Assembly (NCBI RefSeq): GCF_001870435.1
Contig: NZ_MDDR01000037.1
Coordinates: 248,001-312,000 of the forward strand
DNA: 64,000 nt
Direction of reading: 5' to 3'
DNA from: Pseudomonas costantinii
GTDB lineage: Bacteria > Pseudomonadota > Gammaproteobacteria > Pseudomonadales > Pseudomonadaceae
Each line of letters opens with the position of its first letter. Position 1 is the first letter of the stretch. The notes under the pieces were generated by a model. It searched no databases. It worked only from the letters and a program-made list of their open reading frames with translations, and was not told where the DNA came from. Position numbers and translations under genes: made by a program. Of the stretch, positions 51,156-59,523 are shown one piece after another.

Positions 51156-54100
51156 TCAGTGTGTGGTCGCCAGCTCAAGCGCTGGTTTGGGCCTGTGGAA
51201 AAACTTCTCAAGGTACAAGTATATGACCGGAGTGGTGAACAGCGTCAGCGCCTGGCTCACCAGCAACCCGCCGACCACGGCAATGCCGAGGGGTTGGCGC
51301 AGTTCCGCACCCGGGCCCGAGCCCAGCATCAGCGGCACTGCGCCGAGCAAGGCGGCGAGGGTGGTCATGATGATCGGCCGGAACCGTGTGACGCAGGCTT
51401 CATAAATCGCCTCCTCGGGCGGTAGCCCACGCACGCGTTGGGCGTCCAGGGCGAAGTCGATCATCAGGATGCCGTTTTTCTTCACGATACCGATCAGCAG
51501 CACCAGGCCGATCAACGCCATGATCGAAAAGTCCTGGCCCAGCAGCCACAACATGATCAAGGCGCCCAACCCCGCCGACGGCAAGGTCGAGATGATCGTC
51601 AGCGGATGGACGAAACTCTCATACAGCACACCGAGGATGATGTAGACCGCCACCAGTGCCGCGAGGATCAGCCAGGGCTGGCTGGCCAGCGAACTCTGGA
51701 ACGCTTGGGCCGCGCCCTGGAACGTGCCGATCATGGTGGCGGGCATGCCGATTTCGTTCTTGGCCTGGTTGAGCATGATCACCGCATCGCCCAACGCCAC
51801 GCCGGGCGCCAGGTTGAACGACAGGTTGGCGGCGGGGAACATGCCGTCATGGCTGATGGACAACGGCCCCACGGTCGGCGGGTCGACCTTGGCTACGGCT
51901 GATAACGGCACCATCTCGTTAGTGAGCGGTGAACGCAGGTAAAAGTAGTTCAGGCTTTCGGCCTTGCCGCGTTGTTGGCTGTCGAGTTCCAGCACCACTT
52001 GGTACTGGTTGATCTCGGTCTGGAACTCGTTGATCTGGCGCTGGCCGAACGCGTCGTACAGCGCCTGGTCGACGTCGGTGGCGGTCAGGCCGAAACGTGC
52101 GGCGGCCTGGCGGTCGATGCTGATGTGGGTGATGCTGCCGCCCAGTTGCAGGTCGTTGGACAGGTCGCGGAATGCCGGGTTGGCACGCAGTTTTTCGGTC
52201 AGGCGTTGGGTCCAGGTATTCAGCGTCGGGCCGTCGTTGCTCTTGAGCACATATTGGTATTGGGCGCGGCTGGGGCCGGAACTCAAGTTGATGTCCTGGC
52301 CGGCGCGCAGGTACAGCACGATCCCTGGCACCTTCGCCAATTTCGGACGGATGCGGTCGATAAACTGGCTGGCGGACACATCGCGGTCACCACGGTCCTT
52401 CAAGGCGATCCAGAAGCGCCCGTTGGCGATCGTCTGGTTGCTGCCGGTGACGCCCACCGAATGGGAAAATGCTTCCACTGCCGGGTCGTCCTTGACGATC
52501 TCAGCCAGGGCTTTGTGCTTGGCGACCATGTCCGGGTACGACACGTCGGCCGCCGCTTCGCTGGTGCCAAGCACAAAGCCGGTGTCTTGTACTGGGAAGA
52601 AACCCTTGGGGATAAATATGTAGCCGACCACGGCCAGGGCCAGGGTCACCACAAAGATCGCCGCCATGGTGCGTTGATGGGCCAGCGCGCGGCGCAGGTT
52701 GCGCGCATAGGCAGCGAGCAGGCGCTCGCTGAAGCCGGGTTTATCGTGGGCGTGATGGGTGGGCGCGCGCATGAACAGCGCGGCCAACGTGGGTGCCAAC
52801 GTCAGCGAGACCACCACCGAAATCAGAATGGTCGAGGTGGCGGTCAGCGCAAATTCCTTGAACAGACGCCCGACCACACCGCCCATGAACAGCAGCGGAA
52901 TAAACGCCGCCACCAGCGAGAAGCTGATGGACACCACGGTAAAACCGATCTCGCCGGAACCCTTGATCGCCGCTTCGCGTTTGTCGAGGCCGGCCTCCAG
53001 ATGGCGGTGAATGTTTTCCACCACCACGATGGCATCGTCCACCACAAAGCCCACGGCAATCACGATCGCCACCAGGGTCAGGTTGTTCAGGCTGAACCCC
53101 ATCACATACATCAGCGCGAAGCTGGCGATCAGCGACACGCCGAGCACGCTGGACACAATCATCGTCGCCGACAACTGACGCAGGAACAGCGCCATTACTG
53201 CTACAACCAGCAAGATGGCAATCAGCAGGGTGACTTCCACTTCATGCAGGGACGCGCGGATGGTCTTGGTGCGGTCGGTCAATACGCTGACCTGCACCGA
53301 GGCTGGCAACATGCCTACCAGGCGCGGCAGTTCGGCTTGAATACGGTCGACGGTCTCGACGATGTTCGCGCCGGGCTGACGTGAAATCACCAGGTTGACC
53401 CCGGGGGTATCCCCGGACCAGGCCTGGACGTAGGCGTTTTCCGAACCGTTGATGACTTTGGCGATGTCGCGCAGTTGAACCGGTGCACCGTTCTTGTAGG
53501 AAACGATCAACTGGCCGTATTCCTCCGGGTGAAACAGCTGGTCGTTGGTTGACAGGGTCGACACGCTGTTTTCGCCGTAAATCGCACCTTTGGCCAGGTT
53601 CAAACTGGATTGTTGGATAGCCACGCGCACGTCGGCGAGGGTCAGGCCGATGGCCGCAAGCTTGTCGGGTGAAGCCTGTACGCGAATCGCCGGGCGCTGT
53701 TGGCCGGTAATGTTGATCTGGCCGACACCGTCGATCTGGCTGATCTGCCGGGCCAGCAGGGTTTCTACGTAGTCGCTCAGCTCGGTACTGGGCATGCTGT
53801 CGGAGCTGACGCTGAGGATCAGCACCGGGCTGTCCGCCGGGTTGACCTTCTTCCAGGTCGGCAGGCTCGGCATGTCGCTGGGCAACTTGCCGGACGCGGT
53901 GTTAATCGCTGCCTGCACTTCCTGAGCGGCGGTGTCGATGCTTTTGCTCAAGGTGAATTGCAAGGTCAGCAGGCTCGAGCCCAAGGCGCTGCTGGAGGTC
54001 ATTTGGGTCATGCCGGGGATGGCACTGAATTGCACCTCCAGCGGCGTTGCTACCGACGAAGCCATAGTGTCCGGGCTGGCACCGGGCAGGGTGGCGGTGA

Positions 54101-54251
54101 CCTGGATTGTCGGAAATTCCGCTTCCGGCAGTGGGGCGACAGCCAGGCGCGGGAAGGCAATCAACCCCAGTAGCACCAGCGCGAAGGTCAGCAGCAGGGT
54201 GGCGACCGGGTGATCAACGCACCAGGCGGACGGCGAGCGGCTGCCGCTCAT
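51156..54251 (-). CDS. RND efflux permease, HAE1 family (MdtC/MuxC-like)
   Basis: 1031 residues with 12 membrane helices and two large periplasmic loops. The family block GFSLNNLTLVAIVIAVGFVVDDAIVVVEN carries the paired aspartates of the proton relay in TM4. The opening SAWCVDHPVATLLLTFALVLLGLIAFPRL is typical of MdtB/MdtC-like pumps. It should export hydrophobic drugs or metabolites using the proton gradient. No outer-membrane channel gene is in the operon, so a channel encoded elsewhere must serve it. Its start overlaps the adaptor stop by 4 bases. Confidence 0.92.
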   Translation of the reverse strand: MSGSRSPSAWCVDHPVATLLLTFALVLLGLIAFPRLAVAPLPEAEFPTIQVTATLPGASPDTMASSVATPLEVQFSAIPGMTQMTSSSALGSSLLTLQFTLSKSIDTAAQEVQAAINTASGKLPSDMPSLPTWKKVNPADSPVLILSVSSDSMPSTELSDYVETLLARQISQIDGVGQINITGQQRPAIRVQASPDKLAAIGLTLADVRVAIQQSSLNLAKGAIYGENSVSTLSTNDQLFHPEEYGQLIVSYKNGAPVQLRDIAKVINGSENAYVQAWSGDTPGVNLVISRQPGANIVETVDRIQAELPRLVGMLPASVQVSVLTDRTKTIRASLHEVEVTLLIAILLVVAVMALFLRQLSATMIVSSVLGVSLIASFALMYVMGFSLNNLTLVAIVIAVGFVVDDAIVVVENIHRHLEAGLDKREAAIKGSGEIGFTVVSISFSLVAAFIPLLFMGGVVGRLFKEFALTATSTILISVVVSLTLAPTLAALFMRAPTHHAHDKPGFSERLLAAYARNLRRALAHQRTMAAIFVVTLALAVVGYIFIPKGFFPVQDTGFVLGTSEAAADVSYPDMVAKHKALAEIVKDDPAVEAFSHSVGVTGSNQTIANGRFWIALKDRGDRDVSASQFIDRIRPKLAKVPGIVLYLRAGQDINLSSGPSRAQYQYVLKSNDGPTLNTWTQRLTEKLRANPAFRDLSNDLQLGGSITHISIDRQAAARFGLTATDVDQALYDAFGQRQINEFQTEINQYQVVLELDSQQRGKAESLNYFYLRSPLTNEMVPLSAVAKVDPPTVGPLSISHDGMFPAANLSFNLAPGVALGDAVIMLNQAKNEIGMPATMIGTFQGAAQAFQSSLASQPWLILAALVAVYIILGVLYESFVHPLTIISTLPSAGLGALIMLWLLGQDFSIMALIGLVLLIGIVKKNGILMIDFALDAQRVRGLPPEEAIYEACVTRFRPIIMTTLAALLGAVPLMLGSGPGAELRQPLGIAVVGGLLVSQALTLFTTPVIYLYLEKFFHRPKPALELATTH

Positions 54252-55414
54252 GGTTGCACCTTGGCGTCGACGGTCTGGATCACTTGTGGTGGCTCCTTGA
54301 GCACTTCCACCTGAGCCCCCGCTTTGAGTCGCGATTGGCCGTCACTGACCAACACGTCACCGGCTTGCACGCCCTTGATGATGTTCACATCGCTGTCTTG
54401 ATAGGCCACCTGCACCGGCACTATTTCGACTTTGTCGCCGTTGACGCGGTACACGAAATGTGAGTCCAAGCCACGCTGCACCACGGTCGGCGGCACCACC
54501 AAGGCATTTTTGTCGACGGCGGTCTGGATCTTGATGGTCACCAGTTGCCCTGGCCACAGGCGTTGCGAGGCGTTATTGAATTCGGCCTTGGCGCGCAAGG
54601 TGCCGGTAGTGGAACTGATCTGGTTGTCGATCAGGCTCAAGTGGCCTTCACCGAGTAAGTCGCCGGTCTGGCCGTCGGTGTCGGCGCCCAGGTAGGCGTC
54701 GACGCTAGCCTGGGTGGGCGCCGCGATCAGGCCTTGCAAGGTTGGCAGCATTTGTTGCGGCAGGGAGAACTCGACGGCAATCGGGTCGATTTGGGTGACC
54801 GAGAACAGGCCTTGGGTATCGCTCATGCGCAGGAAGTTGCCTTCATCCACGGTGCGAATACCGACGCGACCGCTGACCGGCGAACGAATCTGGGTGTAGG
54901 AAAGCTGTACCTGGGCCGAGTCGATCGCGGCCTGATTGCCTTGCGCCGTGGCTTTGAGCTGGTTGACCAACGCTTGTTGCTGGTCGTAGGTCTGCTTCGA
55001 CACGCCGTCATCGACGCTCAGTTCCTTGTAGCGCTTGAGGTTGACCAGCGCCACTTGCAACTGCGCCTGGCTTTCCCCCAACTGCGCCTTGGCCTGGTCG
55101 AGGCTGGCGCGAATCGAGCGGTCATCGATGCTCGCCAGCAGGTCACCGGCTTTGACCAGTTGGCCTTCCTTGACCAGCAGCTTGGTGAGGATGCCGTCAA
55201 TTTGCGGGCGGATCACCACACTGTGCAACGACAGCACCGAGCCGATTCCACTGACAAACCGGGGAATATCCTGTTGCGAAACGCTCACCACCCGCACCGG
55301 GATTGCGCTCGACGCCGCCAATTTGGTCTTGGCCGGCCGGGTCAGGACCCAGGCTGCAATCGCCACGACCACGAGGGCACCCACAATCAGGGCGGTTTTT
55401 CGTTGAATGTGCAT
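54248..55414 (-). CDS. RND periplasmic adaptor (membrane fusion protein, MdtA-like)
   Basis: 388 residues. An N-terminal signal/anchor helix (about 7-24) is followed by the lipoyl/barrel-sandwich half (VVIRPQIDGILTKLLVKEGQLVKAGDLLASID), an alpha-hairpin (SLDQAKAQLGESQAQLQVA), then beta-barrel and membrane-proximal domains. It couples the permease to an outer-membrane channel. ATG at 55414 (MHIQRKTA) places the helix properly; the longer frame from 55483 gives an implausible N-terminus. First gene of the adaptor-permease-regulator-kinase operon. Confidence 0.9.
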   Translation of the reverse strand: MHIQRKTALIVGALVVVAIAAWVLTRPAKTKLAASSAIPVRVVSVSQQDIPRFVSGIGSVLSLHSVVIRPQIDGILTKLLVKEGQLVKAGDLLASIDDRSIRASLDQAKAQLGESQAQLQVALVNLKRYKELSVDDGVSKQTYDQQQALVNQLKATAQGNQAAIDSAQVQLSYTQIRSPVSGRVGIRTVDEGNFLRMSDTQGLFSVTQIDPIAVEFSLPQQMLPTLQGLIAAPTQASVDAYLGADTDGQTGDLLGEGHLSLIDNQISSTTGTLRAKAEFNNASQRLWPGQLVTIKIQTAVDKNALVVPPTVVQRGLDSHFVYRVNGDKVEIVPVQVAYQDSDVNIIKGVQAGDVLVSDGQSRLKAGAQVEVLKEPPQVIQTVDAKVQP

Positions 55415-55494
55415 GGGGTGGGGCGCCGGGGCAAAGGATTGGGAGAATGAAGATTCTTTATAGCCCGCCAACCCGGTCAGCACAGTGACTGCTA

Positions 55495-55512
55495 ACTGAC
55501 AGCGCTGTCAGT
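55495..55512. promoter_or_regulatory. 18-bp perfect palindrome, candidate operator of the RND/two-component operon
   Basis: ACTGACAGC-GCTGTCAGT is perfectly symmetrical and lies 81 bases before the adaptor start. It contains the TGACA-n4-TGTCA half-sites known for CusR/CopR-type response regulators, the class encoded at the end of this same operon. Feedback control by the cognate regulator is the simple reading. Confidence 0.6.
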
Positions 55513-55553
55513 AAAGTCCGACCATTCGTACAGGCGGTGGTTAAAGATCCGAA

Positions 55554-55574
55554 GCGCGCAGGTATACTGCGCGC
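55554..55574 (+). promoter_or_regulatory. Promoter -10 box inside a perfect dyad, upstream of the small unknown gene
   Basis: GCGCGCAG-GTATA-CTGCGCGC has exact 8-base arms around a TATACT box (55563-55568), about 60 bases before the gene at 55628. A regulator bound to the dyad would cover the -10 element. The -35 (TTAAAG at 55541-55546) is weak. Confidence 0.4.
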
Positions 55575-55627
55575 CAGTGTGGCCTGCAAGTTGGCCCACC
55601 TCATTTTTTGCACGCCCCGGAGCTTTC

Positions 55628-55858
55628 ATGACTTCCCCGACACAACCCCCTGTTGAAGCGGCCGACCTCGTCGATCCGGCCGGCGCTGAAAGCGTTGAAA
55701 AAGCCGAGATCCCGGCGTTCAAGTTTCCGTTCAAGCCGGGTGAGCTGGCCGGGGCCAAGAGTGCCCAACCTTGGTACAAGGGTGGCGCCAAGAACGGTCA
55801 TACCAAGACGCCAGGCATGGCCCCACCGGGTACTCGCCGTTCGATGGGTAAACGCTGA
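55628..55858 (+). CDS. Small conserved-looking protein of unknown function
   Basis: 76 residues, not recognised. The N-terminal third is acidic (VEAADLVDPAGAESVEKAE). The rest is basic and Gly/Pro-rich (FKFPFKPGELAGAKSAQPWY, then KTPGMAPPGTRRSMGKR). No signal peptide, no cysteine and no membrane segment are seen. It looks largely unstructured and could bind nucleic acid or a ribosomal surface, but nothing proves this. The GGAGCTTTC ribosome site and a proper promoter upstream support real expression. Confidence 0.65.
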   Translation: MTSPTQPPVEAADLVDPAGAESVEKAEIPAFKFPFKPGELAGAKSAQPWYKGGAKNGHTKTPGMAPPGTRRSMGKR

Positions 55859-56024
55859 GAGTAATAGGTCACGCACTGTGTCGACTTTTGCCTACAGCGC
55901 TCGTTGATATTTCTGCTTGTAGGTCTACGTCCGATTCTTGAAAGCTTGCACGGCATTTGCTCCGCCCCGGTGATTTCTCTCTGGGGTGTGGTGAGGCTGG
56001 TCTTTCTGGAAAAGGGCGTTCCTT

Positions 56025-56816
56025 GTGGCTTTGATACGCGTCGTTGTTGTGTGGGCCTTTTCGCTTTTGGCCGCTGTTTTCTGCATCGCTGCGGCCGCTG
56101 ATGAACCACGGCGCGACATTCGTTTCGCCGTCGCAGCGCAATTCCCGCCCTTCCAAAGCCGTAATCAACAAGGCCAACTGGTGGGGCTGAATATCGACTT
56201 GGGCAATGCCTTGTGCCAACAGCTCAACGTGCGTTGTACCTGGGTCGATCAGGTCCTGGTCGAAAACTTTCCCGCCCTCGAGGCTCGGCAGTTCGATGCG
56301 ATCATGGGCATGGCCCCCACCTCCATACGGCGCCAATGGGTAAGCTTCACCGACAATCTTTATCCGTTCACCACACGGTTGGTGGCCCGCAAAACATCGG
56401 GTTTGATGCCCACCGTACGTTCGCTCAAGGGCAAGCGAGTCGGCGTGTTGCTGGGGAGCAATCGCGAAGCCTTTGCTCGAGCGAAGTGGGCGCCGGCGGG
56501 CGTCATCATCAAGAGTTTCTGGCTCAACGATGAACTGACTCGCAGTCTGGTGGCCGGCAATATCGATGCGACGCTGCAAGGCACGGTGGAAATCCGCAGG
56601 GCGCTGCTCGACACTGCTGACGGCCAGGATTTCGACTTCCTTGGCCCCGCTGTTTCGGCCGAACTATTGGGCGACGGCGTGGCAATCGCAGTACGTAAAC
56701 CCGATTCCGCTTTACGTGATGAACTCAACCACGCACTTGAACAGTTGATGCAGAACGGTGAGTACCTGCGGATCCTCAAGTCGTACAACCTGGATGAACC
56801 GCCTTCCGCTCCGTGA
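56025..56816 (+). CDS. Periplasmic solute-binding protein, SBP family 3 (no transporter nearby)
   Basis: 263 residues. The signal peptide ends near IAAA-ADEP, and a complete type-3 solute-binding domain follows (IRFAVAAQFPPFQSRN through VGLNIDLGNALCQQLNVRC to AIAVRKPDSALRDELNHAL). Such proteins bind amino acids, mostly polar ones, in the periplasm. No ABC permease or ATPase gene is adjacent, so it may serve a distant transporter or a sensor. It is a close paralogue of the first domain of the next gene. GTG start at 56025. Confidence 0.8.
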   Translation: MALIRVVVVWAFSLLAAVFCIAAAADEPRRDIRFAVAAQFPPFQSRNQQGQLVGLNIDLGNALCQQLNVRCTWVDQVLVENFPALEARQFDAIMGMAPTSIRRQWVSFTDNLYPFTTRLVARKTSGLMPTVRSLKGKRVGVLLGSNREAFARAKWAPAGVIIKSFWLNDELTRSLVAGNIDATLQGTVEIRRALLDTADGQDFDFLGPAVSAELLGDGVAIAVRKPDSALRDELNHALEQLMQNGEYLRILKSYNLDEPPSAP

Positions 56817-57019
56817 CTGCCGTTTTATTGCACGGACCAGAACTGAATCGGCGTTAGGAGAGTGAAAAGTCGTCTACTGTTGCTTTGGGAATTCCCCTAC
56901 GAAATAAACAGGCGTGTCGTAGTTAAAGACCGGTTTGTGCTTGTTAGAACGTTTGATGTGTTCGGGTCGTGAGTCGTTGAGCCCGGACGCCTCATACCAC
57001 TTACGCACAGGACAAGTTT

Positions 57020-58183
57020 ATGTCTACGACCACAAGAATGCTGGCGCTCGCCCTGGTTATGTTGGCTGGGACGGGATGCGCAGTGACTGCCCCTCCTGAA
57101 AAACCGTGGGAAAAGATTCGTCTCGGGGTAGAGGCGGATGTAGAACCGTTTGAGTACCGTAATGAACAAGGCAAGTTGGTGGGTTTGAATATTGACCTGC
57201 TTAAGGCTATTTGTGCTCAGATCAAGGCGAGTTGTGAATGGGTCGACCAACCCTACGCCACCAACATTACGGCACTTCAAGCCGGGCGTTTCGATGTAAT
57301 CGTGCCCATGACGAAAACAACGGCGCGGGAGGAGTTCGTGACCTTTACCGACCCGCTCTATCCCCTGAAGAGCGCGTTGGTAGCCCGCAAGGATTCCGGC
57401 CTGCTGCCCGACCCAAATTCACTTAAGGGTGTAACGGTTGGCGTGTTGGCGAACACTGTTCGGGAAGCTTTCGTTCGGCAGGAGTGGGCCCCTCGAGGGG
57501 TGCTGGTGCGCAGTTACAATCTCAACAGTGAATTGATCAACGGCTTGCGAACCGGTCAAATTCAAGCAACTGTGCAAGACATCGTGGAAATTCGGACTGC
57601 GTTCTTAAACAAGCCTGAAGGCAACGACTACGCCATTGTGGGGCCCGCAATTGAAAATGAATTGCTGGGGGGCGGCCCAAGCCTTGCTGTTCGTAAAACC
57701 GACCCTGAACTGCGTGATGCGCTGAACAGGGGGCTGCAAGGCTTGAAAGATAATGGCAAATACCAGCCCATTATCGATCGATATCTGCCGTCCTCGGCAA
57801 GCAACCCTGAACCGGCCCAGATGATTTACACACCGGCAGACGGTGGTTTTCCTTTCTCGGAGACCGTGCAAGTCGGGAAAACTCTCTACATCTCAGGGAT
57901 GTTGGGGCTTGATGACAAAGGCAATCTTGTACGCGGGGGCATTCGCGCAGAAACGGCCCAAGCTCTTGCGACCTTGCGCGACACCCTCAAGAAAAATGGC
58001 ATTGGCATGGATCGCGTTGCCAAATGCACGGTGATTCTGGCCGACATCAAAGACTTCGCGGCAATGAACAAAGTCTATGCCAGCTACTTTCCGAAGGACC
58101 GCCTGCCTGCCCGGACGACCTTTGCCGCAGGCAAGCTGCTAGCGGATGCTCGGATCGAAATCGACTGTACGGCCAGCAAGTAA
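57020..58183 (+). CDS. Lipoprotein fusion: solute-binding domain (SBP family 3) plus RidA domain
   Basis: 387 residues. The lipoprotein signal MSTTTRMLALALVMLAGTGC gives Cys20. Residues about 33-258 are a type-3 solute-binding domain, alike to the previous protein along its whole length (shared LVGLNIDL, FTDPLYPL/FTDNLYPF, LVARK-SGL). From about 265 a RidA/YjgF domain begins (MIYTPADGGFPFSETVQVGK), with the RidA catalytic arginine as Arg365 (PARTTF) and Glu380 15 residues on, the same spacing as Arg105/Glu120 of RidA. RidA deaminates reactive enamines/imines from amino acids, normally in the cytosol. Here it would be outside the inner membrane. The coding region is more A/T-rich than its flanks. 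It converges on the next gene with a 2-base gap. Confidence 0.85.
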   Translation: MSTTTRMLALALVMLAGTGCAVTAPPEKPWEKIRLGVEADVEPFEYRNEQGKLVGLNIDLLKAICAQIKASCEWVDQPYATNITALQAGRFDVIVPMTKTTAREEFVTFTDPLYPLKSALVARKDSGLLPDPNSLKGVTVGVLANTVREAFVRQEWAPRGVLVRSYNLNSELINGLRTGQIQATVQDIVEIRTAFLNKPEGNDYAIVGPAIENELLGGGPSLAVRKTDPELRDALNRGLQGLKDNGKYQPIIDRYLPSSASNPEPAQMIYTPADGGFPFSETVQVGKTLYISGMLGLDDKGNLVRGGIRAETAQALATLRDTLKKNGIGMDRVAKCTVILADIKDFAAMNKVYASYFPKDRLPARTTFAAGKLLADARIEIDCTASK

Positions 58184-58185
58184 CC

Positions 58186-58929
58186 CTAAGACGCCCGCAA
58201 TGAAATAAATGCGTAGTTGGCCGGCACTTGGGTTGCGATCTGAGCGCCGGCATCCAATAGCTGCTCGGCGATGTCCATGCCGGACACATGAAACACCCAC
58301 TCATTGGCCACGGATGGCTGATCAACCGCCAACTCGATCGCTTGGGCAAAGGCGTTCATATCCGGCAGGTAGGCAGTAAACCCGTCGCCCTTGAGCGCCG
58401 TGGTACGAATGCCCAGCAAGGCACACACTGCTTCTTTGGTTTGCACATCGTCGCGGTCGGCCTGGCGTGAGCGGCGAATCAACTCAGCCAGCTCCTGATC
58501 CATTAACTCGCCGCCCACGATCAGCGCTGGCCCCTGTTCCCAGGATTCCGGCGGGCAATCCTTGGCGGCAGGGTTCAGCGGAATATGCGGGTTGATCTCC
58601 ATCGGATAGATACGACACACCAGCGGGCGACGTTCATAAATGCCGCAGCGGTTGTCTTCGTCAAGATTCCGGCAGCGTCCGGCGTTGTAAGCGGCAAAGG
58701 TGATTGCCACAAACGCCTGGGTATTGCCGCTGGGCACCACCACTGAACGGCGTTCGGCGTGTTCGCGTTGCTGCTGGGGCAAGCCCAGGCCGTTGCCGAG
58801 AAAACCTTCCACCAGAACAATGACGTTACCGCCGTCCGCCGCCCACTGTCGGGCTTCTACGAGGGTCAGGGGGACGTGGTGGTCGGTGCAGCATTTGCCG
58901 CAACCCACGCAGGAAAAGTGAGTATTCAT
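58186..58929 (-). CDS. YkgJ-family cysteine cluster protein
   Basis: 247 residues. The N-terminal CVGCGKCC near residues 7-14, then CRNLDEDNRCGIYERRPLVCRIYP, give the Cys-cluster pattern of YkgJ (UPF0153), thought to bind zinc or an iron-sulfur cluster. Function is not known. Start 58929 (MNTHFSCVGC) follows GGTGA with 9 bases of spacing. A longer frame from 58950 adds seven unlikely residues. Beyond it lies the GNAT gene on the same strand after 108 bases. Confidence 0.8.
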   Translation of the reverse strand: MNTHFSCVGCGKCCTDHHVPLTLVEARQWAADGGNVIVLVEGFLGNGLGLPQQQREHAERRSVVVPSGNTQAFVAITFAAYNAGRCRNLDEDNRCGIYERRPLVCRIYPMEINPHIPLNPAAKDCPPESWEQGPALIVGGELMDQELAELIRRSRQADRDDVQTKEAVCALLGIRTTALKGDGFTAYLPDMNAFAQAIELAVDQPSVANEWVFHVSGMDIAEQLLDAGAQIATQVPANYAFISLRAS

Positions 58930-59037
58930 GGAGGATCTGTCACCAGGCAAGGTCAGAGGGCACTCTTGAACCGTGACGGGTTTTTACCTCTGTCCACGGT
59001 TCAGGCTCAGTGGAAGCAAGTTATGCGCCAGTGCCTG

Positions 59038-59520
59038 TCAGTCCTCGGTCACCAGGTCGCGCAGCACAAACAGCATGCCCGTACTTTCATAGAGGTGACG
59101 GGCGCGCCTGTTGCTTTCCAGCACCTTGAGGTCGACATAGGGCTCCCCGCGCTGCTTGAATACGTGGAAGGTGTGCAGCAACAAGGCACGGCCCAACCCC
59201 TGGCCCTGTGCGCAAGGATGTACGGAGAGGTTCTTGATAAACGCGCTGGTCCAGCATTGGGCCACGCCGAGAATGCCGTCGGCGTTACTGGCCACCAGGC
59301 ACAGCGTGGGGTCGAACTCGGCATCGGTGACGAACTGGCGGCGCCACTCATCGAGGTTGGCGACACGGCCACCGCCCTGTTCCTGGGTCATGCGCAATAC
59401 TGCGTGAACCGCTGGCGCCAGCTCATCACGGTAATGATCCATCCGCGTACCCGCCGGCCACTGCGGCGCGGGCAGGCTGCCGGTGAGGTCGCGACGCAGC
59501 AGCTGGAAATACTCGGCCAC
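59038..59520 (-). CDS. GNAT-family N-acetyltransferase
   Basis: 160 residues with the acetyl-CoA-binding motif A NLSVHPCAQGQGLGRALLLH near 97-116 and motif B VLESNRRARHLYESTGM near 133-149. It transfers acetyl from acetyl-CoA to an amine on an unknown substrate. GTG start at 59520, only 3 bases after the cheV stop, so it is probably cotranslated with cheV. Confidence 0.82.
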   Translation of the reverse strand: MAEYFQLLRRDLTGSLPAPQWPAGTRMDHYRDELAPAVHAVLRMTQEQGGGRVANLDEWRRQFVTDAEFDPTLCLVASNADGILGVAQCWTSAFIKNLSVHPCAQGQGLGRALLLHTFHVFKQRGEPYVDLKVLESNRRARHLYESTGMLFVLRDLVTED

Positions 59521-59523
59521 CGG

